Assembly: GCA_037074615.1 (NCBI GenBank)
Contig: CM073524.1
Coordinates: forward strand, 23,203,406 to 23,267,405
Reading direction: 5' to 3'
DNA: 64,000 nt
Source of the DNA: Leucaena leucocephala
Taxonomy: Eukaryota > Streptophyta > Magnoliopsida > Fabales > Fabaceae
This document shows, piece by piece, positions 1 to 13,670 of this stretch. The position numbers and the translations under genes are program-made. Position 1 is the first letter of the stretch; each line of letters begins with the position of its first letter. Below the pieces are notes generated by a model. That model did not search any database. It was not told the origin of the DNA and saw only the letters and a list, made by a program, of their open reading frames with translations.

Positions 1-238
1 AAGGTTTTGTTGGTGTCAGATATTCTTTTTGACTCACAAGAAGCCACTATGCAAATGTAATTAATTTCTGTTCTATCGAATTGTTCTATTCATCTAGAAT
101 TGTCTTATGGATTTTGGTTGTATTTTTCTGCCAACTAATTTCTGCCATAATGTAATTCATATTTTGCATGACATTAAGTGAATGCTATAATTTATAACAC
201 ATATATTCTATTGCTAATTATGAAGCTTTCTGTCACAG

Positions 239-3200
239 GTTGACATATTTATGGATGTGGCTTTTGGATCAGTTCGCATGGTTGTAAGGTTTCTTGAGAT
301 TACCCTGTCAGCTTACCATGAAGGCGACTTCATGGAACCAAATCTAACAGCTGAACGAGTAGTTTATTTTCTCACCCAGCAGTGTGAGGCTTCTTTACAG
401 TTTCTTCAGTCATTGTGCCAGCAAAAATTGTTTAAGGAGCGCCTACTCAAGAATAAGGTTTTCCAAACTAGACTTTCTTTATAAATTTGGAGAAACATGC
501 TCAAAAGGTCTTTGTAAGAGGGAATTTCTTTTGCCTGTTATAAATTTAAGAGTCAAGGACTACATAGTTCAGTAGACAGTCAAATCTCTCTCCTTCTTTC
601 TCTACACACGCATTCTTGTTTCCATGTTTTGAGAAGGGTCCACAAACCCTTCTTTGATTCCCATGATTATATGAAAAGATTAAACTATATATTCCTCTCC
701 AACCTGGATACTGTTAATTGTGAGAACCTATCCTTATCATATTAATTTGTTACATTTCTCTAGATTACCACTTTCATTGACTTAGAAAAAGCGTATGATC
801 GAGTGCCAAGGGAGGTGCTTTGGAAAGCTTTGGAAAAGAAAGGTGTGCGCATGGCATATATCAAGACAATAAAATATATGTATGAGGGGGTACCAACTAC
901 TGTAAGAACATTTGGGGGCGAAACAAAGGATTTTCCCATAAGGATTGGTCTACATCAGGGATCATCCTTGAGTCATTATTTATTTAATCTAGTAGTGGAT
1001 GTTCTAACTAAGTCTATTCAAGAAGAAAACTCTAAGTACATGCTTTTTGCGGACGATATAATTCTTGTGGCGGAGTCAAGAGAAGAGATTAATTTTAAAC
1101 TTGAGTTATGGAGAAGTACTTTAGAGTCAAAGGGTTTTCGTCTGAGTAGAAGTAAGACTGATTATATGCATAGTAATTTTGATAAGAGGCAAGTGAGAAG
1201 TAACTTGGAGGTTAGATTGGGAGATCAAGTTATTCCAGAAATAGATAAATTCAAATATTTGGGATCAATTATACAGAAGGATGGTGAAATTTTGGAGGAT
1301 GTTAATCATAGAATTCAGGCTGGGTGGTTTAAATGGAGAAATGCTACTAAGGTTATATGTGATCAGAAAGTACCAGATAAAGTAAAAGGAAAGTTTTATA
1401 GCACTGCTATAAGACCAGCAATGCTTTATGGAAGTGAATGTTGGGCTTTAAAAGGACAGTAAGAGTATAAAGTTGGGGTAGCTGAGATGAGGATGTTGAG
1501 ATGGATGTGTAGGTATATAAGAAAAGATAAGATTCGTAATGAACAAATATGAGAAAGAGTTGGAGTGGCACCTATTGAAGAGAAAATGGTAGAGAACTGT
1601 CTTAGGTAGTTTGGACACGTGCAAAGAAGGCCAAAGGATGCGCCGTTGAGGAGGGTGGATCAAACAGTATGGAGTCCAGTTAAAAGGAGTAGAGGAAGGC
1701 CAAAGAGAACGTTCAATGAGGTCATTGAGCAGGATCTCTTGGTCAATAACCTATCCAAGGATTTAGATTTTGATAGAGCACAATGACGTCGTATGATCCA
1801 TGTAGCCGGCCCCATTTAATGGGATAAGGCTTGTTGTTGTTGTTGTCTCTAGATTACCACTTTCCATAAAGTGTTTTTGTTAGGAACTAGACTCCTTTTC
1901 CTTTTTATTGTGGTTATTTAGTTATTTACAGTTTCTTATGGGGCTCAGTTGTAGGAAGTTATTGTTAGTTATTATCTCCTATCTTATCACAGCGTATTTA
2001 AGTTGCTTATGTATCAATAATCAGATGAATGAATGAAGTATTTTATAATTTTCTAGAATTTAGATCCTGATTATAGATTTCTTTCCCTCCCTCTTTAGGA
2101 TTACAGATTCTGGTTCTAGAGTTGTTCATTCTATTTTTCAGGTTCTATCATTTTGTTATCAGAGTCTTAAGATCCTTGGGCTGTTGGGGTTACCATGGTG
2201 AACACACACAACTCTTCCTACCAGAATGAAAGTATAATTCAGTTTCCTCACATCTCTCTTCTTATCTAGAATTTCAGATTCTGGTTCTAGATTCCTTACC
2301 TTCCCCTCATCATTTTTCAGTCTCTATGGTTATACCACAAGCATCAGATTTTGAGGATCTTGATTCAAGATGATTGGGAGTTGCTATTTGAACCTAAAAA
2401 AGTTTTGGATGTCTGCATTTACACTCACTGTAGAAGACATCAAGTTCTGGAGTTGCTTATCCAATGGAAACACAGCCCTCTTGAGGAGACCTTATGGGAA
2501 AACTATGATTCGATTGCCTCTCAGTTTCCATCATTTCGCCTTGATTACAAGGCTTTTCTCCTGGGAGGGTATTGTTAGGAACCAGACTCCTTTTCATGGT
2601 TGTTATTTAGTTATTTACAGTTTCTTATGGGATAGTTATTTTTAGTTGTAGGAAGTTATTGTCAGTTATTATCTTCTATCTTATCACAGCCTATTTAAGT
2701 TGCTTATGGATCAATAATTAGATCAGTCAATGAATGAATAAATGAAGTATTTTACATTTTTCTAGAATTCAGATCCTGGTTCTAGATTTCTTTCCCTCCC
2801 TCTCTAGGATTACAGATTCTGGTTCTAGAGTTCTACATTCTATTTTTCAGGTTCTATCAGTTTTGCATTCCATTTACTCAACTCTTATTTGTATTATTTT
2901 TTGTTTTTGTTTCAAAGCTACTCAGTCTCATAAGTGCAAGCTAATGTAGCATACGGTACCTTTAAGGATCGATGGTTAGGGTGAGAAGAGGGACTTTAAG
3001 GGGCCATGGACTTTGTTTAACAAACTGGCTACTTGCAACGTAGTCATCATTAATGCCATTTCATTCGTTTGTTCATTTTATGGGATGAATTGTGCTTTTC
3101 CTTTATATATATGAACTGCATTTTTTAAAGAAAAAATTAATAATTTCAGGAACTATGTGGAAAGGGCAGTATTCTTTTTCTGATTAGGTCCATTCTGAAG

Positions 3201-6200
3201 TTAAACATTCAACCATATTTTCCAACCAGGATTATGGGTGCTTTGTCCCGGCTAAAATCTAAGATACTATCCCTTGTGAGTCTTAATCTGTAATAAATCA
3301 TTGCTTTTAAGTTAGATCTATTTGATAAGTTGTGCATTTCAATGATTATCTTCCATGACTCTGTCATCAGCTGCTGAGTTTGTGTGAAGCAGAAAACGCT
3401 TCTTATCTTGATGAAGTTGCCAGCTCATCACAAAGTTTAGATATGGCTAAGTCTGTTGCTTTAGAGGTTAGTTTGAACTGGTAGCTTTTTTTTATACAAA
3501 GGAAAAAAAAAACTATAGCATTGTTAACTTTCCTACTGTTCAATTTTAATTGGTGTGAAATTTTATACATCTACTGATTGATTGATTTTTGTATGCTGCT
3601 CAAATAATATGGATTATACTTTACTTTTAAGATTATCTTTTGAAATCTTTTATATTGCTCGTGGCATGATGATCTGCAGAAAGCATTTGTTCCTTTAACG
3701 TGTCAAATTTGTATATTGCCTTTCTGTGCCAACGGCCAAGCCTTGAACATGGTTTAATGCGGTAACCTGCATATGTCTTGGTTGTTTTTGCTGAAGAAGG
3801 AGCTTGGGGCTTTTTGGCAGTGCACTGTCTTGGTTTGTTTGTAGGGTATTTTGTGGGGAAAGAATGCGTTTGATCAGAAATTTTTGCCCTTACAACTGGA
3901 CTGAGGAGAATTACCTTTTTTGGCCTTAGTTTTCAATTTTTTTTAAGGGGATCTCGTGTATTTACTATGGGATTGGACAGTTCTATGAACTATTGAGCCT
4001 GCATATTTTCTTTTAATTTTATTTTTTTTGTAGGATTTCTTGTCCTTGGTTTTTTGTATTGCTCCTCTCAAGGAATTATTTTTTCTGCATAGAACAAAAA
4101 GCATGCCCAAGTATTTATTACCATTTGTCTGCTTATAATATGGCTCTCATATTTCAGGTTTTTGATGTGTTGAAGACTGCTTTTGGAAATAATCCTCAGA
4201 ATCTCAAAATTGACAGAGACTACCCAATGGGGTTTTTACAGCTCAATGCAATGCGTCTAGCTGACATATTCTCTGATGATTCAAACTTTCGATCTTACAT
4301 GACAATTTGTTTTGTAAGTTATCATTATAAGAATGTAAAAAGTTAACATGCTTATAGTTATTGGCCTCAGTCCTGTCACGCCACCACTGTAGTTTTTGGC
4401 TCTAGCATTTTTATAAATGACACCCACAATTTAATTAGTGAAAAATGGTCAAATCTTTATCTTATTTGGCTCTTTATTTTTTCAATTTTCTTAATACTTT
4501 TCATGTGACTCCAGACAAAAGTTCTGGCAGCAATATTTATGCTGTCCCATGGAGATTTTTTGTCCTGTTGGTGCTCGTCTAACCTCCCGGTGAAGGAGGA
4601 GGATGCAACTCTTGAATATGATATATTTGCTGCAGTTGGATGGATCTTGGATAATACTTCATCGCAGGATCTATTTAATACATCAAATTTGGAGTTTAAC
4701 CTTGTCCGTAACAGCATGCCTCAGGCCTCTTACGCACATCATAGGACTTCATTATTTGTTAAAGTCATAGCAAATCTTCATTGTTTTGTTCCCAACATAT
4801 GTGAAGGTTAACTTTTTGCCTATATTTTGATTTTTTGTTGGGGAAAATCTTAATCACTTTACAGCAATATATATATATATATATATATATATGTTCATAA
4901 TTTCCTCTCGCCATTTATCAGTTATTATTTTAATCCCCAGAGCAGGAGAGGAACCTTTTCGTTCTTAAGGTTTTGGAGTGCTTGCAAATGGATTTAAGTA
5001 ACTTGCTGCCCGGCTTTACTTTTGCTTCTGATGCTCCTAATGCAACCAGCATCTGCAAGAACCTACGTAATGATTTTTCTCTACTTATTCTTGTTGCGGA
5101 AATATCATTAAAATATGGTTAATTCTATTGAGTATCTTTCTTGTGTAGGCTCATTGTTAAGTCATGCAGAATCCTTGATCCCAAACTTTTTAAATGTGGA
5201 GGATGTGCATCTTTTAAGGTTACTTTTGCTCTCTCAGTTCTCATTTAAATGTTGAATTGAACATGCTTAATTTAAATATTAGACAAATATGCTATTTTCT
5301 GTAAAAAATTATTATTGAACTATGCTTTACTTCATGCATGAACTGCTTACAAACCCAATGTTAAGAAATATTTACCGTTTCTTTTTAAACAAAAAGTTAC
5401 TTCAAAGCGATAATCTGGAAATGTTTTCTCGAAATTGTTAACTCCATTTGCATTTCGTTTACTTTCTTTCTTTTTTCTTTTTCATTTTAACACTGTTAAG
5501 AGTCATATAAAGTTTATACCTCTCTCATTAAAGCAAAAATGCAAATTTAGTTTATGAAGATCCATTTTCTACTGCGTGTTTAAACATATAACTTATGTCT
5601 CAATTATTTGCAGGGTGTTTTCAGACAAATTAGAGATATTAATTAATTCTTCTGGATTTAGAGTAAATCGTGTTCAAGTAAACCTTTGTCCTTTATTCTT
5701 AAGCATTTGTACTATTTCTTTCAGATTTATTTCTACTGATTTCTTTTACTTTTTATTATTTTTCATCACTGATGTTCTTTCTTGATCTGTGTTTAAATGC
5801 TTTAAAATATTGCGTTCTGCTGGAGAAACTCAGGATAGCAAGGACTTATCTTGTGACAAGTTTTCCAAACTTAACATCAATGAATATCAGGTGTGTGCTA
5901 GAAGTTTTCTCAAATACGTAACGAGCATGTAGTATTTCGCACTAGACATGCGCTTCAATCTTCACTTTAATACAAGGAACAAAATATTACTTTAGCTGTG
6001 ACTTATCTTGTGACAAGTTTGCCATGTAGCTTGTCCTCAGCAAAGTGAATTGAGTAGTAGTTTGATTCCCTGTAGGAGGCTCAGAGTCCAGGTGGATGCT
6101 CATCGCCTTTACCTGTAAAAGATCTTGCTGATCTTACGAAGAAGAGTGGTAATTTAAGGGAAGGAATGTCTGAGAATTCTGCATTCTTGGACATAAACCA

Positions 6201-7573
6201 TTTTGATGCCAGAGCTGAAGACATTAATCAACGTGCTGGCCCAAATCCACAAGATAAGATGGAAGATAAAATTATTTCTGGTAAGACTGCATCAGAAGGT
6301 GCAAGAGATGCAGACAAGGATGCCCAAAATGTTGAAACAAGTGGTTCTGATACAAGTTCTGCTAAAGGTAAGAGTGTTATTGATCATATGGACAATGTTG
6401 AACTTTCAAAATCAGCCGAGCATCTTAAAAAGGTTGGAGTTGAAGAAAATCCAGAAGATGAGAAGGTTGAAACAAAGCAGCGGAAAAAGCGAAAGCGAAC
6501 TATAATGAATGATAACCAGGTGATGTTAATTGAGAGGGCCTTGTTGGATGAGCCTGAGATGCAGCGAAATGCGGCTTTACTAATGTCCTGGTCTGAAAAA
6601 TTAAGTCATCATGTATGTTACGTGTTACGCAACTCATATATATATATATATATATTATGCTTAATGATATATATTTTCTTCTGAATCTTTCCTGCGTTGT
6701 GTTGTCCAGGGTTCCGAAGTGACACCTTCACAGCTTAAAAATTGGTGAGGATGCCAATTTACCTTTTTTAACAGCTTGCTTTTCAAATAGTTTGGAGTTG
6801 TTTCTTTTCATTGTTGATCCTCCTTGCAATTTGTTGGACGACTGAAACTTACAGTTGGTGGGGGGCTGGATTTTTTTTTTATAACTAGTAAGAAAAGACA
6901 ATAATATAACTTATCGTCCATTTAGGATGATATAGCAAAACATCTAGTGCGGAAATCATATGCAAGTTTTTTCTTCCGAAGCTGTATTTCATAAAATTAT
7001 ACCACCAATATCTTGTTTATGGAAAATTCACAATTATCTGTTTATGATATCAGGCTGAATAATCGAAAAGCTAGGCTAGCCCGCACTGCTAGGGATGTTC
7101 GAGCAGTAGTAGATGTCGACACTTCAGCCCCTGACAAGCAAAAGGGGCCGGTACAGGGCTCCTATGACTCCCCTGATAGCCCAAGTGATGCATCAAATGC
7201 AAGAAAAGAACTTCCAAGTCACTCTAATATTAGTTCTGGTCAAAAGCCTGATTCTTTGATGGCTGAGTTTGTTGATCTTGGGCATCCAGAAGCTGGGTGC
7301 AAGACAGGTCAGTATGTCGTGCTTGTCGATAAGCAAGGAGAGGAAATTGCCAAAGGGAAAGTGTTTCAGGTTAGTGGCAAGTGGGGTGGGAAGAGTTTGG
7401 AGGAATTAGAGACATGTGTTGTGGATATCTGTGAGCTTAAAGCTGACAAAGGTTCGCGGCTACCTTACCCGTTGGAAGCCACCGGCTCCTCCTTTGCAGA
7501 GGCTGAAACCAAGTTAGGTGTCATGAGAGTGTTATGGGATGCAAACAGAATTTTCGTGTTGAGGTCTGAATGA
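239..7573 (+). CDS. NDX: Nodulin homeobox protein NDX (5' end outside window)
   Basis: Nuclear single-copy plant homeodomain protein. Arabidopsis NDX is known to bind single-stranded DNA in the R-loop at the COOLAIR promoter of FLC. Twelve in-phase exons can be joined: 239-457, 3150-3275, 3371-3466, 4158-4313, 4515-4806, 4941-5066, 5149-5218, 5614-5677, 5834-5890, 6076-6612, 6710-6744, 7054-7573. They give 765 codons to the TGA; upstream exons lie left of the window and 1-238 is intron. The protein is helical and leucine-rich at first, then acidic and low-complexity. A basic KQRKKRKRT stretch then leads into an atypical homeodomain split over the last three exons, whose helix 3 reads KNWLNNRKARLAR where WFxNRR is usual. 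The C-terminal NDX block ends FVLRSE. Intron 458-3149 carries a LINE and a gypsy remnant, yet every splice site and frame is intact, so the gene looks functional. Confidence 0.93.
776..1845 (+). mobile_element. 5'-truncated RTE-type LINE in NDX intron
   Basis: The insertion is bounded by a perfect 19-bp target-site duplication, tctctagattaccactttc, at 757-775 and 1846-1864. It begins inside the reverse transcriptase at the FIDLEKAYDRVP motif-A region. The catalytic FADD box follows near 1048. The reading frame is open to a TAA at about 1460 and continues in the same frame, with further stops, through VAEMRMLRWMC and RRPKDAPLRR. It ends in a 3' hairpin (CCCATTTAATGGG), gataaggc and a (TTG)n tail. 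This organisation is that of plant RTE LINEs. The insertion is in the sense orientation of NDX and is dead because of 5' truncation and stops. Confidence 0.92.
1878..2150 (+). repeat. 5' LTR of the mini gypsy element
   Basis: A 273-bp LTR, TG...CA, sharing long blocks with 2573-2859. Indels such as the ATAGTTATTT block in the 3' copy show the two LTRs have diverged, so the insertion is not recent. Confidence 0.88.
2573..2859 (+). repeat. 3' LTR of the mini gypsy element
   Basis: A 287-bp LTR directly after the polypurine tract and the chromodomain stop. It is followed by the GTTTT target duplicate. Confidence 0.88.
4867..4892. repeat. (AT)n microsatellite in NDX intron
   Basis: Thirteen consecutive AT dinucleotides. 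A second short TA run lies in the NDX intron near 6636-6654. Confidence 0.95.
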
Positions 7574-8455
7574 GTTGAATGAATGTTTTAATAACTGCAA
7601 TACTCTTCTGTTTTCTGTTGGCAAGCTCATGTCCTTGTCCACCGATTCTCTTGTATGGGTACTTGCGCTTGCATTTGGCTGCTGTATTGTGCTTACTTTT
7701 TTACTTTCATATAATGTGATTGACATCATGCAGCGAAAATTGTTGGGATTTGCTTTGTTTTACATAACATGTTTTACAGAAGTATCCATTAATATGACAA
7801 TTAACAATTCATATTATGATGTAACTTTTCTCAGAACACCTCAATTCTCAAGACGTTAGGGATAGCAAGCTACCAAGCAACGAGCTTAGGCTTATTTTTT
7901 TAATTTTTAATATAAGAGTTAGTTAATATTTTTAGATAAATTAAAAAAATTAAATAAATAAATTATTTATAATTAATATAAGCGTTAGTTAATTTATTTG
8001 AATATATTAAAAAGTATATAATATAAATTTGTGAGGGTTTAAATTTAATAATAACTAATTAATTATTTAATTTATTTAAAAGAGTCAATTAATTTGTATA
8101 GGGACTAGGAGACAAGTGATTTTAACTATCATTTGTCTCTTATAAAGGCCTGGAGGTAGAATGACAACAATTATGGCCGAAAAAGCAGAAAAAGAAAATA
8201 TCAGTAATATTCTTCTATTCGTACCATTTTTATCTTTTATTTTTTTAATAATTAAAAAAAGAAACACACTTTCACCTTTCTTATTTGATTTTAGACAGAT
8301 TATTATCGGGATTCGGGCACATAAATTTACTTTTTTTTTTTTAAAAAAAAAGCATTGGAAAAGCTTCGTCATCTTTGCGATCTTTTCCAAATTAACCAGA
8401 AAATTTAAATTTTAAACAGTGAATGCTATTCGGATCCGTTCTTATTGGGACTAAA
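7574..8455. other. NDX 3' UTR and AT-rich spacer
   Basis: The first 250-300 bases are probably NDX 3' UTR. A copy of the AT-rich Stowaway-like repeat follows at about 7905-8100. Homopolymer-rich DNA runs from there to the L23a promoter. Short open frames on both strands show no recognisable domain and are not called. Confidence 0.6.
7905..8100. repeat. Stowaway-like AT-rich repeat, copy 1
   Basis: Shares the blocks TTAGATAAATTAAAAAAATT and AGTATATAATATAAATT with copies at 57.4, 38.2, 31.0 and (reversed) 58.0 kb. No coding capacity. Confidence 0.6.
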
Positions 8456-8658
8456 AGCCCAGATATATCAAAAACAAAAGTACCGCGATTAATGAGCGCG
8501 CCACTCCCCACAAATTATTGGGCTGGGTGGGTCATTTGCTGAAGAGCGCAATGCGATCCTATATTCTGGATATCTGGCATTGGCGGATATATAAGGCGCT
8601 CTTTCTCCCTTACGGAAAACCCTAGAGTCGGCCAGTCCCTCTGCTTTCTCAAGCACAG
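8456..8658 (+). promoter_or_regulatory. Promoter and 5' UTR exon of RPL23A
   Basis: Two site II elements, AGCCCA (8456-8461) and TGGGCT (8519-8524), precede a TATA box TATATAAG (8588-8595). A telo box AAACCCTAG follows at 8617-8625. Site II plus telo box is the known signature of plant ribosomal-protein and translation genes bound by TCP factors. A 5' UTR intron is predicted from 8659 (CAG/GTAACT) to 8752 (TTTCAG), just before the start codon. Confidence 0.8.
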
Positions 8659-8789
8659 GTAACTTCCCTGTCATTTCATGTTGTTGGTGCCCTTGTCTTA
8701 CAGAACTTCAGCGGGTTAATGTTTTCTATCTATTTTGCCTTCCGGGTTTCAGGAAGATTTGACGGGCGAAGTTTCTTTTTCGGTTATCC

Positions 8790-10546
<1,757 letters not shown>

Positions 10547-11237
10547 ATTTTGGTGGCCTTCGCTTTGTTTATTTATTTGCGCTAGATTTAATACTGTTTC
10601 AAGGAGCCCATTAACAGGAGACTTTGAGATGTGGTTTAAGTTTTATTTGTTTCACTGTACTGTGTTTAAATGACATAAAAGTAGATTGCGGGTGATAAAT
10701 TTTGCTTGAAAATTATTTAAATCAATTAATGGTCATATCATTTACACAACTTTTCCCCCTTCATTTTCTTCCTCCACGGAAATTTTGGCAGCACCATTGG
10801 TAGCAATCGTTCGAGGTTAATCTTAACCATAAGTCGTAATGACTAGCAGGACCTGTTTCTCCCACAAGAATCATATTATTCTTAAGGGTTAAGACGCAAA
10901 TGAACTCCTTAATACTGCTCTATTTTAATATTTTTGAGATAATCTTGAACATACGTGTTCTGAGCAAATGTACTCCTTAACTTTATTGTTAAATATGTTA
11001 GATGGGGATTGATGCATGAAACAGGTTAGCCTTTCTGAGTAAATATCCGTTCATAAAACCTCTCCATTCATAAATATAATGAAACTCGAGGAAGGGATGT
11101 CACCGAACAACTCTCCATTCATAAATATCCGTTCCAATTGCTGAGTCCCACAATCTATATTTACTATCCCTAAAAGAATCAAAATCATATCAATGAAATG
11201 GGGGCAAAAGAGACGAATAAAGTGGGACCAGGACGAT
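10547..11237. other. Convergent spacer between RPL23A and the RING gene
   Basis: Holds the two 3' UTRs. A short repeat, CTCCATTCATAAATAT, occurs twice near 11060 and 11110. No coding or mobile-element signal was seen. Confidence 0.6.
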
Positions 11238-11708
11238 TTAGAGCCTTAGAGCGAGAGGATTCTGGAGAACATGAGATCTGCAAAGAGGGCAATTCGAGCT
11301 CGACCGAAGCCAATAGTCAATACAGGAAACATGGAATACATGGTTGCAGTTCGGAAGATGTTTGAGCCATTCCCCTTCTTCAAGCTCACCTAAGCATATG
11401 GCACAATCTGCGCTGTTTGGCTTCTCTTCCCCTTCACTTTTCTTAAACATGGACTTGGGCAGAGAATGTATTACAGACAACTCCAAGCCATGGCTCTGAG
11501 ACTGTAGAGAAGGATCATCTTGAATGGATTCTTCTAGAAGTCGGCTCCTCCTAGCTTGGTTCCCAGAAGAATTCCCACAACAACAAATACGCTTCAATAC
11601 GATGTAGTAACTCAGTAACAGGAAAACGATACAGACAATAATTAGTGAAGTTGTCTGTCGTACATTCCATTCCAATGGCACATCAGGCTTCGTGGAGTTT
11701 GAAGACAT
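11238..11708 (-). CDS. ATL-family RING-H2 E3 ubiquitin ligase
   Basis: A single-exon gene of 156 residues, typical of the short ATL ligases. One transmembrane helix (about 21-37, SLIIVCIVFLLLSYYIV) precedes a basic/cysteine patch. A GLD-like segment HGLELSVIHSLP lies at 73-84. The RING-H2 finger has C102, C105, C121, H123, H126, C129, C140 and C143, with the spacing C-x2-C-x15-C-x-H-x2-H-x2-C-x10-C-x2-C, and W133 at the E2-contact position. The inferred role is a membrane-anchored ubiquitin ligase; substrate unknown. The ATG at 11706-11708 is the natural start because it precedes the membrane helix. No specific ATL number is assigned. Confidence 0.9.
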   Translation of the reverse strand: MSSNSTKPDVPLEWNVRQTTSLIIVCIVFLLLSYYIVLKRICCCGNSSGNQARRSRLLEESIQDDPSLQSQSHGLELSVIHSLPKSMFKKSEGEEKPNSADCAICLGELEEGEWLKHLPNCNHVFHVSCIDYWLRSSSNCPLCRSHVLQNPLALRL

Positions 11709-12506
11709 TTATGAAACTTGACATGTTGGGTTACACTGAGTTTGCAAACGATTTTGATTTACTGATTCATAGCTTATGTAAGACAGTGCTCAAGACAAAA
11801 CGAGTAACAAGATAAGGATGTATGGAGATGATATTAAGGAATATGTTCCTTTACGTGCGAGGCAAACCTTGTAGTTGTAGATAATATCAAGGTTATAGCA
11901 ACTGGATCCGCGTTACTAGCTGAAAACGTTGTTATTTATTTGCACATTGCCATGCCACCGTCATTGTCAAAGATTTCATTAAGTGAAAGCGATAAATAAA
12001 TAAGTTTTGACGACAAGGACGACAAATCCCGTCAATTTATTTCACAAGACCGTCAAATGCACTAACAAAATTAAAAGAGAAACATATTAACTATCGACAC
12101 GCCCTTCTCAAAGTTTAAACATAAGATAACTAAGTGCTATTATTATTGTCCATGAACTTGGAGATGGCCATTACTAAAAGTCTCCTAATTAAGTAGATTC
12201 CAATGAAAAAGTGATTTCTAAACACCAAGAAACAAAAGGTTCCAATTAAAAAATTAGCCGTTAAAAAACTAACATAAAGAGGAGGTTTTGTTTCTTTTTA
12301 AATACTCCTGTGGTGATATTAATCTAATAAAACTTTCTGATAGCCATAACTCTTAAAGTGAAAATTTTCGAAACAAAATTATACCTTAACTCTATAAATT
12401 AAAATCGGGTTACGTCCTAAACACAAGCTAGAAGAGAGGCGAATGTCATCGAAATTAGTAAGGCCTTTGTCGCTTGCTTCCAAGGACTTGATCGTCGATC
12501 AATGGA
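11709..12506. other. Spacer between two minus-strand genes
   Basis: Contains the RING gene's 5' region and the 3' UTR of the next gene. No further gene or delimited repeat was recognised. Confidence 0.55.
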
Positions 12507-13670
12507 TCAGAGTGAACCTCTACCAAAATTTAGCAAAGAATCTGAAAAGGAATCCCCTTGGAGATCAGCACAATTCCCCATATCTGCAATATCGTGATCT
12601 TTGATGGTAAGAGGTGCAGCAAAGTTGATGTTTTGTGGTCCTTGTGGAGTTGGGTGGCGCCACATAGGAAGCAGCGTCTGAAGCAAAGGACCTGCATCTC
12701 TAACAGCGCGCAGAAGCTTCCCTTTTTCTGGCAAAATGATTCCTCCCACAGCATTTTGAAAGCCCACACTTGGTATTCTTGGATACACCAAAGCTTGTGG
12801 AATCCATGTTTGTTCATTGACAAAACCCACGTTGTTCAACAAGTGGTTGACATTTGAGAACTCCGAGGAAGAGCCACAGTCCGTGAAGGAATCCACAGGG
12901 GAAGAAATGTGATAGAAATAAGTGGATTCTGTGATGCCTGAGTTTGAATCCGAAGGTAGTGAGAGAAGGCTTTCTGGATACACGAACGATGGATTCAAGC
13001 TCTGAGGATGAGGACGAAGCTGAAGTTCAATTCTGTTTGTATCCTCGGAAATATGATGCAGTAGATTCTGCAGTTGCTTCATGAGATCCTTGGCTCGTTT
13101 TTGGTTCTGAAGCAGCCTCAGCATCAATTCGTCAACTGTCTGGAAAATCAAAACAAGTATTATGTCAGTTAAATTATGATGAATAAAATCGCTTTTAAAA
13201 GGGAACCAGTCATACAAAGTGAGGAAGACACCAACTTTGGTTAATAGATAGAAAAGGCAATTGTAGCAAACGTGGGTCAAAAGGGAAAACTGTGTCTTTA
13301 TAAGCAAGAAAAGGAACTAAAAAGCTATTACGAACAAATTAATTATTCAAATCGTACAGAACAAATAAGGGAAAGAAACAAAATGGACGAGTTTGGACTA
13401 TGGAAAGAAATCGGTAAAATATACTCTTCGAGGAGGAAGAAAAAAGGGCAAGTTAAAAATCAAAACTTTGACGATCGCCTCGAATCCTAATAGTATGGTG
13501 CTTACGGCTTGCTCTCGTTGGCACCAAATCATAGATTGAATTGCACATGCTGTCTCTTGTAACTTAGAAATGTCAAAACTTTTGAAGTAGAACAGAAATA
13601 ACAGAAATTGAAGGGAGTGAGAAGAAATTATGCAATGACCCACCTCGCCAGCTGGAAACGGAGAGCCCAT
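12507..13670 (-). CDS. Plant protein of unknown function, predicted helical N-terminus
   Basis: Not recognised as a named family. Three in-phase exons on the minus strand, 13670-13644, 13562-13506 and 13139-12507, give 238 residues. The start MGSPFPAGE ends exactly at a GAG/GTGGGT donor. Exon 2 gives LQETACAIQSMIWCQREQA, and exon 3 starts TVDELMLRLLQNQKRAK. Residues about 10-60 form an amphipathic, leucine/glutamine-rich helix likely to be a coiled coil. The middle is serine/proline-rich. A compact hydrophobic motif near 170-190 (LLRAVRDAGPLLQTLLPMW) looks conserved. No signal peptide or membrane segment is apparent. Phase-perfect splicing and clean codon structure argue that it is real. Confidence 0.72.

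Larger units (their letters stand above)
1878..2859 (+). mobile_element. Internally deleted Ty3-gypsy element with both LTRs
   Basis: Two related LTRs (1878-2150 and 2573-2859), both starting TGTTAGGAAC and ending TTCTATCA, flank about 420 bp. The duplicated target GTTTT sits at 1873-1877 and 2860-2864. A primer-binding site resembling the tRNA-Met complement (TGTTATCAGAGT, 2154-2165) follows the 5' LTR. A purine tract GGGAGGG precedes the 3' LTR. The only coding remnant (about 2350-2578) reads EPKKVLDV, then LLIQWK, then W.NYDSIASQFPSF, and matches the C-terminal chromodomain of chromovirus integrases. Gag, protease, RT and most of integrase are missing, so the copy is non-autonomous. Confidence 0.9.

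Noticed and set aside
8085..8415. Overlapping open frames on both strands between NDX and RPL23A
   Set aside because: Homopolymer-driven, low-complexity, no domain or splice context.
12530..12857. Alternative frames over the unknown minus-strand gene
   Set aside because: Shadow frames of exon 3; the spliced frame is phase-consistent and compositionally better.
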